Shown here piece after piece: positions 50,185 to 59,674 of a stretch of 64,000 bases of DNA; within the stretch, counting starts at the first letter, position 1; every line of letters begins with the position of its first letter. The notes below the pieces were generated by a model. That model saw only the letters and a list, made by a program, of their open reading frames with translations, searched no databases and was not told where the DNA came from. This DNA is from Oscillospiraceae bacterium (GTDB taxonomy: Bacteria > Bacillota > Clostridia > Oscillospirales > Oscillospiraceae): positions 62,001 to 126,000 of the forward strand of contig SVLI01000004.1 of NCBI GenBank assembly GCA_015068035.1, in the 5' to 3' direction. The position numbers were made by a program, and so were the translations under genes.

Positions 50185-50997
50185 TCAAAATCGCCAATCA
50201 TTATGTAAACCAGTCTTCTCCGGCAAGTGGAGCGACGCACTGCTGCGCAGCGGCATTTCGCTGCCATCCGGCAAGCGAACGCGCAGCGCAAAGTCCCGGT
50301 CAATTCCGAGCACCAGCGCTTCCGTCTCGCCTCCGTCAAGCATTATGTAAACCTTATTGCCGCGCAGCATATGCCGCGCACAATAGACTTCATACAGCAG
50401 CTCATCATCTGCATTCTCATAAAGCTCCACGAAATCCGCAAGGATCTGCGCCATCAACGCTTCGCGGGATGCGAGCGCGCCATTCGGGAGCAGCGCGCCG
50501 GCTCTTTCGCGCAGCGACTCAGGAAAACCGCCCTCCGGCGCGAGCAAATTCACGCCGATTCCAAGCGCCACCCATGCGCCGCACTGTGGGTCAATTCCGC
50601 CCTCCGCGAGGATGCCGGATACTTTTTTCCCGGCAAAGTACACATCGTTGACCCATTTAATCTGCGTCCGGCAGGCGAAAAGCTTCTCCACCGCGCGGGA
50701 CACCGCGACAGCCGCCGTGACCGTAATACGCCCTGGATTCTCCAAAACCGCGGGACGCAGAAGCAGGCTCATATAGACACCGGTATCTGCCGGAGAAAAG
50801 AATTCCCTGCCCTGTGTGCCGCGGCCGGAGCTTTGACCTCCCGCGGCAACAAGGGTATATTCCGGCGCATCGCCGCACGCAAGCTCGCGCACGCGGTCAT
50901 TCGTGGAGGACAAAAGATCATAAGTCTCCAGCCGGAATGCGCGTCCCGGCAGACGCTGCGCGATCTCTGCACAAAGTTTCTCGGATGAAAGATGCAT
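50185..50997 (-). CDS. birA: Biotin--[acetyl-CoA-carboxylase] ligase
   Basis: The ATG at 50997 with GGGGAAAA upstream gives 270 residues; an in-frame start 99 bases earlier lies in the sigF terminator region. Biotin ligase motifs are visible: LLSSTNDRVREL, AGGQSSGRGTQGREFFSP (the GRGRxGR-like adenylate loop), IKWVNDVYFAGKKVSGILAE and ALGIGVNLL. There is no N-terminal HTH, so this is a monofunctional group I enzyme, not a repressor. It attaches biotin to carboxylase carrier proteins. It is separated from sigF by a terminator. Confidence 0.94.
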   Translation of the reverse strand: MHLSSEKLCAEIAQRLPGRAFRLETYDLLSSTNDRVRELACGDAPEYTLVAAGGQSSGRGTQGREFFSPADTGVYMSLLLRPAVLENPGRITVTAAVAVSRAVEKLFACRTQIKWVNDVYFAGKKVSGILAEGGIDPQCGAWVALGIGVNLLAPEGGFPESLRERAGALLPNGALASREALMAQILADFVELYENADDELLYEVYCARHMLRGNKVYIMLDGGETEALVLGIDRDFALRVRLPDGSEMPLRSSASLHLPEKTGLHNDWRF

Positions 50998-51070
50998 GCT
51001 TTTCCCCTGTTTCGGCTCATTTCGCCTTTTTAACCTGCTGATTGTATCACACTTTTTAAATTCTTGCAAC

Positions 51071-51100
51071 AAAAAGGCGGTGACAAAACGAGCCACCGCC
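51071..51100 (-). terminator. Rho-independent terminator after sigF
   Basis: On the minus strand GGCGGTG (51100-51094) pairs with CACCGCC (51082-51076) and is followed by TTTTT. Confidence 0.85.
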
Positions 51101-51120
51101 GAGACAACACTTTCACAGGC

Positions 51121-51825
51121 TCAGGACAGTAGTTTCCTGAGTTTTTCCACAGCGCGGCGTTCCAGCCTCGACACCTGCACCTGACTGACCCCCAGCACAT
51201 GCGCTGCCGATTCCTGCGTCATGCCGCGATAGTAGCGCAGGGCAAGCACGCTGCTCTCCTTTTCCGGCAGCATCTCCATGGCGCTGCGCAGCGCCACGTG
51301 CTCGAGCAAGCGCTCCTCGTCCCCGCCGTCGCCGAGAATCTGCTCGAGCGTGAAGCCGTCCTCACCGCACTCCCGCTGCAGAGACTGCGCCGGTTCAACG
51401 GCCGTTTCCGCCGCGGCGATCTCCTCCGGTGTCAGGTTCATCTGCTGCGAAATTTCCGAGAGCGTCGGTTCCCGCCCAAGGCTCTGTTCCAGCACACTGC
51501 GCACCGCACGGATGGCCGTTGCCCGCTCTTTGATGCGGCGGCTGACCTTTACGCTGCCGTCATCGCGCAGAAAACGCCGGATTTCGCCGGAGATTTTCGG
51601 TACGGCATAGGTGGAAAACTGCGTGCCGAAGCTCTCGTCGTAACCCCGGATTGCCTTAATGAAGCCGACACAGCCGAGCTGATACAGGTCATCGGCATCC
51701 ACTCCGCGCCCGAAATAACGCCTGGCAATGCTCCAGATCAGTCCGGAATTTTCCACGATGAGCTTTTCGGAGGCCGCCTTGTCCCCCGTCTTTGCCGCGC
51801 GCAGGAGCGCAAGCATTTCCTCCAT
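51121..51825 (-). CDS. sigF: RNA polymerase sigma factor F, forespore-specific
   Basis: The 234-residue sigma-70 family protein has region 2 (ENSGLIWSIARRYFGRGVDADDLYQLGCVGFIKAIRGYD, with FSTYAVPKISGEIRRFLRDDG), region 3 and region 4 with a helix-turn-helix (GMTQESAAHVLGVSQVQVSRLERRAVEKL). The VSRRIKERA and regions 2-3 spacing fit SigF/SigG. It is preceded by spoIIAB and spoIIAA with overlapping ends, which identifies it as SigF, the first compartment-specific sigma factor of sporulation, held inactive by SpoIIAB. Stop and start overlap by one base with spoIIAB. Confidence 0.95.
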   Translation of the reverse strand: MEEMLALLRAAKTGDKAASEKLIVENSGLIWSIARRYFGRGVDADDLYQLGCVGFIKAIRGYDESFGTQFSTYAVPKISGEIRRFLRDDGSVKVSRRIKERATAIRAVRSVLEQSLGREPTLSEISQQMNLTPEEIAAAETAVEPAQSLQRECGEDGFTLEQILGDGGDEERLLEHVALRSAMEMLPEKESSVLALRYYRGMTQESAAHVLGVSQVQVSRLERRAVEKLRKLLS

Positions 51826-52262
51826 CAGTCCTCCCGCCGCTTTTCCAGCGTCCGCCGCATGACGACCGTTGTGCCCTTGCCGGGCTTTGAGCGCACGCGA
51901 AGTTTGTCCATAAAGCTCTCCATGATCGTAAAGCCCATGCCGCTGCGTTCCGGACCGCCCGTGGTGAACAGCGGTGTGCGCGCTTTCTCCACGTCATCCA
52001 TGCCTTTGCCCCAGTCCCGGACGCTGATCTCCAGCTCTCCGCCGGAGAGAATGCGTGCGCGAATACAGATTTTTCCGATGCTGTCCGGGTAAGCATGGAC
52101 TATTGCGTTGGTCACCGCTTCGCTCACGGCAGTCTTGATGTCGCCCAGTTCCTCAAGCGTTGGGTCAAGCTGCGCTGCAAAGCAGGCAACCGCTGCGCGG
52201 GCGATACCCTCGTTCACGCTGCGGCTTGGCAGCTCGATCTTTATGTAGTTTCTGCTGTTCAT
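51825..52262 (-). CDS. spoIIAB: Anti-sigma F factor SpoIIAB (serine kinase)
   Basis: The 145-residue GHKL-fold kinase shows the N box EAVTNAIVHAY, the G1 box DWGKGM, and the G2-like ERSGMGFTIMESF loop, then GKGTTVVM. It binds SigF and phosphorylates SpoIIAA. Its ATG overlaps the spoIIAA stop by 4 bases, ensuring coupled synthesis. Confidence 0.96.
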   Translation of the reverse strand: MNSRNYIKIELPSRSVNEGIARAAVACFAAQLDPTLEELGDIKTAVSEAVTNAIVHAYPDSIGKICIRARILSGGELEISVRDWGKGMDDVEKARTPLFTTGGPERSGMGFTIMESFMDKLRVRSKPGKGTTVVMRRTLEKRRED

Positions 52263-52588
52263 CTTCCCTGCTCCTTTGCTGTTGTAGTGATCTTGACAAG
52301 CCGCTCAATGCCGGAAATATCCAGCACCCGAAGCGGCTGTTCCTGTGGGTTTTCCAGCCAGATCCGGCCGCCCGTATTCAGCAGACGCTTATACAGCCGG
52401 AGGATCACGGCCACGCCGGAGCTGTCCATAAAGCTCAGACCGGAGAGGTCCAGCATGCAGTCCAGCGGCATATAGCGGTCCAGCAATTCCTCTGCGCGGC
52501 GCATGACCTCTTTCGCCGCGTGATGATCCAGCTCTCCCGAAAAATACAGGGTCAGCCTGCCGCCGTTTTCTTTTGCCCTTATTTCCAT
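52259..52588 (-). CDS. spoIIAA: Anti-anti-sigma F factor SpoIIAA
   Basis: The 109-residue STAS-domain protein contains LDLSGLSFMDSSGVAVILRLYK, with the serine that SpoIIAB phosphorylates in the DSSGV motif. In unphosphorylated form it displaces SigF from SpoIIAB. It is first in the spoIIA operon; AAAGGAAG precedes the ATG. No sure sigma-H promoter could be assigned in the 215-base divergent gap to the shikimate kinase gene. Confidence 0.96.
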   Translation of the reverse strand: MEIRAKENGGRLTLYFSGELDHHAAKEVMRRAEELLDRYMPLDCMLDLSGLSFMDSSGVAVILRLYKRLLNTGGRIWLENPQEQPLRVLDISGIERLVKITTTAKEQGR

Positions 52589-52803
52589 CTTTCTCTTCCT
52601 TTCGTTATCATTTCAGCCCTTTACGCAGGCGGGATTTGACCTCGTCTCCCCCGCTTTCCCCCATCGTAGACTTTTCTGCGTAAAAAGATTGTCGAAACAC
52701 ACTGCCTGAACGCAGATTGTATGTTTTCTTTTTCCTCCGCTTGTGGTATGATAGAAAAACAGGCTTTTCCCCATTCAATTGCTCTATACGGAGGCATCTA
52801 TCC

Positions 52804-53334
52804 ATGAAAAACATCGTTCTCATCGGCATGCCCGGCACAGGCAAAAGCTCCGTCGGCGTCATTTTGGCCAAGCACATCAGCTACGCCTTTATGGACACCG
52901 ACATTGAGCTTGCGCGCCGGGCAGGACGCACGTTGCCCCGCATTCTCCGGGAGGACGGTCTGGACCGTTTTTTGGAGCTGGAGGGTGAGACCGGCCTTGC
53001 CGTGGATTGCGAAAACACCGTCATCGCCACGGGCGGAAGCATGGTTTTCTCTGAAAAAGCCATGCAGCATCTCTGCGAAAGCGGCGTGGTCATATGGCTT
53101 GAAACGCCGGTGGAAGCGCTGGAAGAGCGCCTGACCGGCGGCTCCCGCGAGCGCCGCGGCGTTGCCGCGCCGGGAGACATGAGCATCCGGGACATCTATG
53201 CGCTGCGCGAGCCGCTCTACACCAAATATGCAGACCTGCGCATAGCCTGCCGGGCCGGTGTGGAGAACGTTGTGGCCGACATCATCCGCAAACTTCAGAA
53301 AACCGGCATCATCAGCGAATTGCAGGCAGAATAG
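52804..53334 (+). CDS. aroK: Shikimate kinase
   Basis: The ATG at 52804 with GGAGG upstream gives 176 residues. The P-loop GMPGTGKSS, the shikimate-binding MDTD motif, RFLELEGET, ATGGSMV (the GG motif) and the lid SRERRGVA are present. The enzyme phosphorylates shikimate in chorismate synthesis. A weak extended -10 (TGGTATGAT near 52744-52752) lies upstream. It stands alone, divergent from the spoIIA operon. Confidence 0.92.
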   Translation: MKNIVLIGMPGTGKSSVGVILAKHISYAFMDTDIELARRAGRTLPRILREDGLDRFLELEGETGLAVDCENTVIATGGSMVFSEKAMQHLCESGVVIWLETPVEALEERLTGGSRERRGVAAPGDMSIRDIYALREPLYTKYADLRIACRAGVENVVADIIRKLQKTGIISELQAE

Positions 53335-53370
53335 TTTTTCGAAAAATTCCCTTTCATGCATGATGCGCTC

Positions 53371-53399
53371 TTGCACAGCGCGCCTTTCTTTGTTATAAT
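53371..53399 (+). promoter_or_regulatory. Sigma-A promoter upstream of gdpP
   Basis: TTGCAC (53371-53376), a 17-base spacer and TATAAT (53394-53399), about 78 bases before the TTG start of gdpP. Confidence 0.85.
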
Positions 53400-53476
53400 A
53401 TATTATTCACCGGGCATGCGGTCTCCGGCCATCGAGCCGAGCAACCGCACAACTTGTCCGCGGGGGGTAAAAAACC

Positions 53477-55465
53477 TTGAACAACAAAATTAAGCGGTTT
53501 ATTGAACCGAGCATGAAAATGTATCTCGTTGTGTTGGTGCTCTTCACAATTGCCGCGTTGTTTTTCAACAAGTATCTGGCCTTTGCGTACGCCATCGCCG
53601 TCGTTCTTCTGGTGATCTACTCGCTGATCATTTCGCGGCGCAAACGGCGCGAGCTGATGGAATACATCGACTCGGTCACCTACAACGTGGAAACAGCCAA
53701 GAGCGACACGCTGCTCAACTTTCCGCTGCCGATGGTCGTGTTCAAGCTGGATGACAATCAGATCATCTGGGGCAACACGAGCTTCTTCAACATCTGCGGC
53801 GGCAAGCCTCCGCTCGACGCGCGCATGACCGATCTGATCCCCTCATTCTCCGGCAAGTGGATTTATGAGGGAAAAAGTCAGGCCCCCGGGCTGACGGAGA
53901 TCGGCGAGCGGAAGTATCAGATCTACGGCAACATCGTCCGTTCCCCGGACAAGGCCCGCAAGACGGACTTCATGGGCATAGCCTACTGGCTGGATGTGAC
54001 GGATTTTGACAACATCAAGCAGGAATACGCCGCCTCCCGCCCCGTTGTTTCGATCATCGTGCTCGACAACTACGATGAGCTGACCAAGTCGCTGCCCGAG
54101 CGCACGCGCACCACGCTGCTCGGCGATGTGGACGACCGGATCACCCAATGGGCGGAAAGCAAGGGCGGTTTCCTCAACCGCATCGACCGTGACCGCTATG
54201 TGTTCATTTTCGAGGAGCGCTGGCTGCCCGGCTTCATCGAGGAAAAGTTCTCCCTGATCGACAAGGTGCATGAGGTTGTCTCCCCCAGCGGCATTCATGC
54301 CACGGTGAGCATCGGCATCGGGCGCGACGGTGGAAGCTTTGAGGAAAACAATTCCTTCGCCGCCCTTTCCATCGAGATGGCACTCTCCCGCGGCGGAGAT
54401 CAGGCCGTCATCAAAAACCGTTTCAACTTTGAGTTCTACGGCGGACGTGGCAACGAGGTGGAAACGCGCACCAAGGTCAAATCCCGCGTGATGGCCAACG
54501 CCCTGAGCGAGCTGATCGCAGACGCCTCGCGCGTCTATGTCATGGGTCACAAATTTGCCGATCTTGACTGCGTCGGCGCGGCGGCCGGTCTCGGCTGCAT
54601 TGCGCGCAAGCGCGGCACACCGCTGTTTTTCGTAACAGACCCGGAAAACAACGCTTCCCACGAACTGATTTCCCGGATCAAGCAGCAGCCGGAGTATCAA
54701 AACGCTTTCATCACGCCACAGGATGCAATTTTGATGGCAGACAATCGCAGTCTGCTCATCGTGGTGGACACCAACCGCCCCGAGCAGGTTGAGGACGAAA
54801 ATCTGCTTCTGGCGTGCAACCGCGTTGCGGTGATTGACCACCACCGCCGCACATCGACGTTTATTCAGAATCCGACACTCTCCTTTGTGGAGCCTTACGC
54901 TTCCTCCGTGTGCGAGCTGATCACAGAGCTGATGCAGGAGCTTACGGAACAGTCGGACATTCTCCGCTGTGAGGCGGAGGCCATGCTCGCCGGCATCGTG
55001 CTGGACACCAAGAACTTCACCCTGCGCACCGGTGAGCGCACCTTTGACGCTGCGGCGTTCCTGCGCCGCGTCGGCGCGGACACCACGGAGGTCAAGCGCT
55101 TCCTGCAGGTTGATTTTGAAAGCACGGTTGCCCGCTGCCGCATTCTGCAGGGCGCGCGGCTTTACCGCGACGGTATTGCGGTTGCCGTTCTCGAAACGGA
55201 GCAGGACCGCGTTGTTGTGGCGCAGGCTGCAGATGAACTGGTCAACATCGCGCGTGTGAAGGCTTCCATCGTGATGTACTCCACGGCAAGCGGCGGCGTG
55301 ATTATGTCCGCCCGCTCGATCAGCGACATCAATGTGCAGATGATTCTGGAAAAGCTCGGCGGCGGCGGCAACAAATCCTCTGCCGGCGTGCAGCTTGCCA
55401 ACATCAGTCTGCGCGATGCCGTCAATCAGCTCTTCCGGGCCATTGACGAATATTTGGACGCTTAA
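53477..55465 (+). CDS. gdpP: Cyclic-di-AMP phosphodiesterase GdpP (DHH/DHHA1)
   Basis: The TTG start at 53477 follows GGGGGG. The 662-residue product has two N-terminal transmembrane helices (about 13-52), a PAS-like domain, a degenerate GGDEF domain (about 175-305) and the DHH-DHHA1 hydrolase. The metal-binding motifs are VMGHKFADLDCVGAA, IVVDTNRPE and VIDHHRRT; the C-terminal GGGGNKSSAGVQL is the DHHA1 nucleotide loop. GdpP degrades c-di-AMP, which controls osmotic and wall balance. It is upstream of rplI, a common Firmicutes order. Confidence 0.95.
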   Translation: MNNKIKRFIEPSMKMYLVVLVLFTIAALFFNKYLAFAYAIAVVLLVIYSLIISRRKRRELMEYIDSVTYNVETAKSDTLLNFPLPMVVFKLDDNQIIWGNTSFFNICGGKPPLDARMTDLIPSFSGKWIYEGKSQAPGLTEIGERKYQIYGNIVRSPDKARKTDFMGIAYWLDVTDFDNIKQEYAASRPVVSIIVLDNYDELTKSLPERTRTTLLGDVDDRITQWAESKGGFLNRIDRDRYVFIFEERWLPGFIEEKFSLIDKVHEVVSPSGIHATVSIGIGRDGGSFEENNSFAALSIEMALSRGGDQAVIKNRFNFEFYGGRGNEVETRTKVKSRVMANALSELIADASRVYVMGHKFADLDCVGAAAGLGCIARKRGTPLFFVTDPENNASHELISRIKQQPEYQNAFITPQDAILMADNRSLLIVVDTNRPEQVEDENLLLACNRVAVIDHHRRTSTFIQNPTLSFVEPYASSVCELITELMQELTEQSDILRCEAEAMLAGIVLDTKNFTLRTGERTFDAAAFLRRVGADTTEVKRFLQVDFESTVARCRILQGARLYRDGIAVAVLETEQDRVVVAQAADELVNIARVKASIVMYSTASGGVIMSARSISDINVQMILEKLGGGGNKSSAGVQLANISLRDAVNQLFRAIDEYLDA

Positions 55466-55561
55466 CAAAAACAAGGCCCTGCCGCTTCGCGCTTTGACGC
55501 CCGGCAGGTGCATTCCCCACTCACATAACAAAACTACACCCCAGATAAGGAGTTTCAAAAC

Positions 55562-56008
55562 ATGAAAGTAATCTTCAAAACGGACGTTCGCGGTCAGGGC
55601 AAAAAGGGTGAACTCAAGGAAGTATCCGACGGTTACGCCCGCAATTTTCTGCTGCCGAAGGGTCTTGCAGAGGTCGCCACGCAGGACAATCTTAACGCGA
55701 TGAAGCTGCGCGATGCCGCAAAGAAAAAGCAGATCGAAAAGGAAAAGGCGCTCGCGCAGGAGAACGCGAAGAAGCTTGAGGGCATCGTCGTGAAGATCCC
55801 CGCCAAGGCAGGAGACAAGGGCCGGCTTTTCGGCTCCGTCACCAGCAAGGAAATTTCTGAGGCGCTCAAGGCGCAGCACGGCATCGAGATCGAAAAGAAC
55901 AAGATCGTCCAGGCCGAGCCCATCAAGAGCTTCGGCAGCTTTGAAGTCAAATGCAAATTCGGCTATGAGATCAGCGGCGTGATTCATCTGCTCATCGTGG
56001 AGGCTTAA
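55562..56008 (+). CDS. rplI: 50S ribosomal protein L9
   Basis: The 148-residue protein has the L9 N-terminal signature [29 protein letters not shown], the long central helix rich in Lys/Glu and the C-terminal domain [18 protein letters not shown] precedes the ATG. It starts 96 bases after gdpP and ends 5 bases before argS. Confidence 0.97.
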   Translation: MKVIFKTDVRGQGKKGELKEVSDGYARNFLLPKGLAEVATQDNLNAMKLRDAAKKKQIEKEKALAQENAKKLEGIVVKIPAKAGDKGRLFGSVTSKEISEALKAQHGIEIEKNKIVQAEPIKSFGSFEVKCKFGYEISGVIHLLIVEA

Positions 56009-56013
56009 TCGAA

Positions 56014-57711
56014 ATGGCAAATATGATCGAAACGGCAAAGCAGTGCATCAGCGAGCTGCTTAGTGCCGCTTATCTGCGTGCGGCCGAAAACGGCCAGCTT
56101 CCCGCCGGAGCGGAGATCCACGGCGGCGTTGAAATCCCCAAGGATGCGAAAAACGGCGACTATGCTGCCAATCATGCCATGGTCGGCGCCAAGGCGCTGC
56201 ACATGGCTCCGCGCAAGATCGCCGAGGCGCTTGTGGAAAACATGCCGCTTGAAGGCAGCTTCTTTGATCGTGTTGAAATCGCCGGTCCCGGCTTTATCAA
56301 TTTCTTCCTCGGCAGCCGTTGGTATCAGGACGTGCTCTCTGCCGTGGAAACGGAAGGCGCGGACTATGGCCGCGTGGATGCATATCACGGGGAAAAGGTC
56401 ATGGTGGAGTTCGTTTCCGCCAACCCGACCGGCCCCATGACCATCGGCAACGCCCGCGGCGGCGTGCTCGGCGATGCGCTTGCCAACGTGCTTGACCGCG
56501 CGGGCTGCAATGTGTGGCGTGAGTTCTATGTCAATGACGCAGGCAACCAGGTTGATCTGTTCGGCAAGAGCATTGAAGCGCGCTATCTGCAGCGCCTGCT
56601 GGGCGAGGACGCCGTTGAGTTCCCGGATAATGGCTATCATGGTGAAGACATTCGCACGCTGGCCGCGCTGATCTGCGAGCGCGACGGTGACAAGTATCTG
56701 AATGTCCCCTCCGAGGAGCGCTGCAAGGCCTTTGTTGAATTCGGTCTGCCGCACAACATCGCGCTGATGCGCGAGCATCTGGATCGCTACGGTGTGCATT
56801 TTGACCACTGGTTTTTGGAAAGTTCGCTGCACGAGAGCGGCTACGTTGCCGAGACCGTGCAGCTGCTCACCGAGGGTGGGCACACCTATGAAAAGGACGG
56901 CGCAATCTGGCTGAAAAACACCGATTTCGGTGCGGACAAGGACGAGGTTCTGCGCCGCGCCAACGGTTTTTACACCTATTACGCCGTGGACGTTGCTTAC
57001 CACCGCAACAAGTTCGTCGTGCGTAATTTTGACCGCGTGATCGACGTTTGGGGCGCGGACCATCACGGCCACGCCCGGCGTTTCGCCGCGACCATGACCG
57101 CGCCGGAGCTGGAGATGGAAAACCGGAAGCTGGACTTCCTCATCATGCAGATGGTCCGGCTGACGCGCAACGGCGAAACCGTCAAGGTTTCCAAGCGCAC
57201 CGGAAAGGCGCTGACGCTCAACGACCTGATCGACGAGATCGGCGTGGACGCCTGCCGCTTCTTCTTCAACGCCAAGCCGGACACGCATTTGGAATTTGAC
57301 CTTGACCTCGCCATCCGGCAGGATGCCGAAAACCCGGTCTATTACGTGCAGTATGCGCACGCGCGCATCTGCTCTCTGCTTGCAAACCTGGCGCAGGACG
57401 GCTATGCCGTTCCCGCCGCCGGAACGTTTGATGCTTCCCTCCTTGCAACCGAGCAGGAAAAGGAGCTTGTCAAGCAGCTCTCCCTGCTGCCGGAGGAAAT
57501 TCTCGCTGCAGCCAAGCTCTATGATCCCAGCCGCATCAACCGCTATGTGATCGAGCTCGCCGCGCGTTTCCATCGCTTTTATAACGTCTGCCGTCTGCGC
57601 GGCGAGGCGGATGACGTGCTTCGCGCACGGCTGAAGCTGGCCGATTGCACAAGGCAGGTGCTGGCCATCGGACTTGGCATCATCGGTGTCAGCGCGCCGG
57701 AGAGGATGTAA
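56014..57711 (+). CDS. argS: Arginine--tRNA ligase
   Basis: The 565-residue class I synthetase has an N-terminal Add-1 domain, the catalytic region SANPTGPMTIGNARGG where the HIGH signature normally lies, WGADHHGHARRF, and the KMSKS equivalent VKVSKRTG, with the C-terminal anticodon domain containing YYVQYAHARICS. The first His of HIGH is Thr and the last is Asn (TIGN), an unusual form, while the surrounding residues are intact. Only 5 bases separate it from rplI, and 3 from maf. Confidence 0.95.
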   Translation: MANMIETAKQCISELLSAAYLRAAENGQLPAGAEIHGGVEIPKDAKNGDYAANHAMVGAKALHMAPRKIAEALVENMPLEGSFFDRVEIAGPGFINFFLGSRWYQDVLSAVETEGADYGRVDAYHGEKVMVEFVSANPTGPMTIGNARGGVLGDALANVLDRAGCNVWREFYVNDAGNQVDLFGKSIEARYLQRLLGEDAVEFPDNGYHGEDIRTLAALICERDGDKYLNVPSEERCKAFVEFGLPHNIALMREHLDRYGVHFDHWFLESSLHESGYVAETVQLLTEGGHTYEKDGAIWLKNTDFGADKDEVLRRANGFYTYYAVDVAYHRNKFVVRNFDRVIDVWGADHHGHARRFAATMTAPELEMENRKLDFLIMQMVRLTRNGETVKVSKRTGKALTLNDLIDEIGVDACRFFFNAKPDTHLEFDLDLAIRQDAENPVYYVQYAHARICSLLANLAQDGYAVPAAGTFDASLLATEQEKELVKQLSLLPEEILAAAKLYDPSRINRYVIELAARFHRFYNVCRLRGEADDVLRARLKLADCTRQVLAIGLGIIGVSAPERM

Positions 57712-57714
57712 GGC

Positions 57715-58290
57715 ATGCCGCGTTTGATCCTGGCTTCCGCTTCACCGCGGCGGCGCGAACTGCTGACCGGACTCGGCGTTCGGGATCTGGTGATCCGCCC
57801 CGCCAAAGGGGAAGAACACGTGCCGGAGAATGCCTCCGCGGAAGAAATCGTCTGCTCCCTCGCGCGGCAGAAGGCGATGGAAATCGCTCCCACAGCAGAG
57901 GCCGACGATGTTGTGATTGCTGCAGACACCGTTGTTTTTCTGGACGGTCTCGCGCTTGGAAAGCCGCACAGCGAAGCGCACGCGCGGGAGATGCTCCGCC
58001 GTCTTTCCGGCCGGATGCACCGCGTGCTCACGGGCGTTTGTGTCGTGCGTGGAGAAGCCGTGCTCTGCGAGGCGGAGGATGCCAAGGTTTTCTTCCGGGA
58101 GCTTACGGACAGGGAGATCGATGCCTACATCGCAACCAATGAACCGATGGATAAAGCCGGGGCATACGGCATACAGGGCAAAGCGAGTCTTTTTGTTGAA
58201 CACATTGAGGGTGACTTCTTTAACATCATGGGCCTGCCTCTTTGCAGGCTTGGAAATATGCTGAAAAAAGTGGGCGTGGAATTGCTTTGA
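57715..58290 (+). CDS. maf: Maf family nucleoside triphosphate pyrophosphatase
   Basis: The 191-residue protein begins with LILASASPRRRELL, the Maf signature, and has VIAADTVVFLDG, GKPHSEAHAREML and the C-terminal YGIQGKASLFVEHIEGDFFNIMGLPL. Maf hydrolyses dTTP/UTP or modified nucleotides and is linked to septum control. It lies upstream of mreC and its stop overlaps the mreC TTG start. Confidence 0.94.
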   Translation: MPRLILASASPRRRELLTGLGVRDLVIRPAKGEEHVPENASAEEIVCSLARQKAMEIAPTAEADDVVIAADTVVFLDGLALGKPHSEAHAREMLRRLSGRMHRVLTGVCVVRGEAVLCEAEDAKVFFRELTDREIDAYIATNEPMDKAGAYGIQGKASLFVEHIEGDFFNIMGLPLCRLGNMLKKVGVELL

Positions 58291-59129
58291 AGATCTTTTT
58301 GAAGAAAAAGGGAATATTGGTTTTGGTCATCGTTCTGGTCGTGGCGCTGATTCTCGGCTTGACCGTGCATTTGCGCGCGGGCAAGGCCGGGCCGCTTGCC
58401 AACGCCTCAAGCGCGCTGCGCTCTCCCCTTGCGCGAAGCGCTGTTGCCGTCACGGAATGGCTTGAGGGCGTATACGGTTACCTGTATAAGTACGATCAAC
58501 TGGTGGAGGAGAACGAGGCGCTGCGCAAAGACCTTGCCGAAGCAGAGGAACGTGCCCGCCTCGGTCAGGAAGCCATTGAAGAAAACGAGAAACTGCGTGA
58601 GCTGCTCAACCTTGCGGAAAAGCGCTCGGACTTTGTGTTTGAATCCGCCAAGATCGTCTCCTGGGATTCCTCCAACTGGGCAAACTGCTTCACCATCAGC
58701 AAGGGCGCCAAGGACGGAATTGAGCTGGAAGATGCGGTTGTTACGGAATATAACGCATTGGTTGGGCAGGTTGTGGAGCTTGGTGACAACTGGGCAACCG
58801 TTCGCACTTTGGTGGACGTTGACTTCGGCACGAGCGTGCTCGTCGGCGTTTCCGGAAACACAGCCATGGTAATCGGTGACTTTTCTCTGATGCAGAGCGA
58901 CCGCGCAAAGCTCGCCTATCTGACGGACAGCTCCACCGTTTTTGAAGAGGACACCGTCATCACCTCCGGCGAGGGCGGCTCTTTCCCGCAGGGACTTTTG
59001 GTTGGAACCGTCACGGCGCTGACCACCGATGACGGCGGACAGACCATTTCCGGCATTGTGGAGCCTGCCTGCGACCTCAGCCAGCTCACACAGGTATTCG
59101 TTATCAAAGACTTTGAGATCGTGGAGTAA
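58287..59129 (+). CDS. mreC: Rod shape-determining protein MreC
   Basis: The preferred start is TTG at 58287, which overlaps the maf stop by 4 bases; an ATG at 58242 would lie deep inside maf. The 280-residue product has a short basic N-terminus, one transmembrane helix (about 9-28), a coiled coil (about 70-108, DQLVEENEALRKDL) and the double beta-barrel with VSWDSSNWANCFTISKGAKDGI, VGQVVELG and GLLVGTV. MreC organises the elongation complex with MreD and PBP2, encoded next. Confidence 0.93.
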   Translation: MKIFLKKKGILVLVIVLVVALILGLTVHLRAGKAGPLANASSALRSPLARSAVAVTEWLEGVYGYLYKYDQLVEENEALRKDLAEAEERARLGQEAIEENEKLRELLNLAEKRSDFVFESAKIVSWDSSNWANCFTISKGAKDGIELEDAVVTEYNALVGQVVELGDNWATVRTLVDVDFGTSVLVGVSGNTAMVIGDFSLMQSDRAKLAYLTDSSTVFEEDTVITSGEGGSFPQGLLVGTVTALTTDDGGQTISGIVEPACDLSQLTQVFVIKDFEIVE

Positions 59130-59131
59130 CT

Positions 59132-59671
59132 ATGCTGCTTCTTTCTCTGATCAATTTTGAAAAACTGAAACGGGCTGTACTGCATTTTGCAGTGGTACTC
59201 GTCGTATTGGCGCTGCAGAACCTGCTGTTCTCGCAAATACGCCCGCTCGGTGTTGCCGCCATGTTTGTGCCGGCCGTCGTTGTGGCGATCGGGCTGTTTG
59301 AAGGCGGCGTCTGGGGCGGCGTCTTCGGCGTGGTGACCGGTATCCTCTGCGGTATGCGCTACAGCGGCTGTCTAGTTTTGTTCCCTGTGCTGTTTGCCAT
59401 CTTCGGCTTCTTCACCGGGCTGCTTACACAGTTCTTTTTGAACAAGCGCTTTTTCCCCTATTACGTTCTGTGCGTGTGTGCCTTTTTGCTCACTGCTTTT
59501 TGTCAGATGTTCCGCCCGCTCTTCATCACCGGCGCACCTTTCTTTGCCGTGCTGCGCACGGGACTGCTTCAGGTGGTCTGGAGCCTGCCGTTTCCGTTTT
59601 TAATCTACTTTCCCATCAAGAACATTGTCCGCAAGCAGGACAAGCTCACCTCACCTGCGCGGAAAGGATAA
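59132..59671 (+). CDS. mreD: Rod shape-determining protein MreD
   Basis: The 179-residue protein has about five transmembrane helices and follows mreC by 2 bases. GGVWGGVFGVVTGILCGMRYSG matches the Gly-rich MreD segment. It is a membrane partner of MreC. mreB is not in the window. Confidence 0.9.
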   Translation: MLLLSLINFEKLKRAVLHFAVVLVVLALQNLLFSQIRPLGVAAMFVPAVVVAIGLFEGGVWGGVFGVVTGILCGMRYSGCLVLFPVLFAIFGFFTGLLTQFFLNKRFFPYYVLCVCAFLLTAFCQMFRPLFITGAPFFAVLRTGLLQVVWSLPFPFLIYFPIKNIVRKQDKLTSPARKG

Positions 59672-59674
59672 ATT

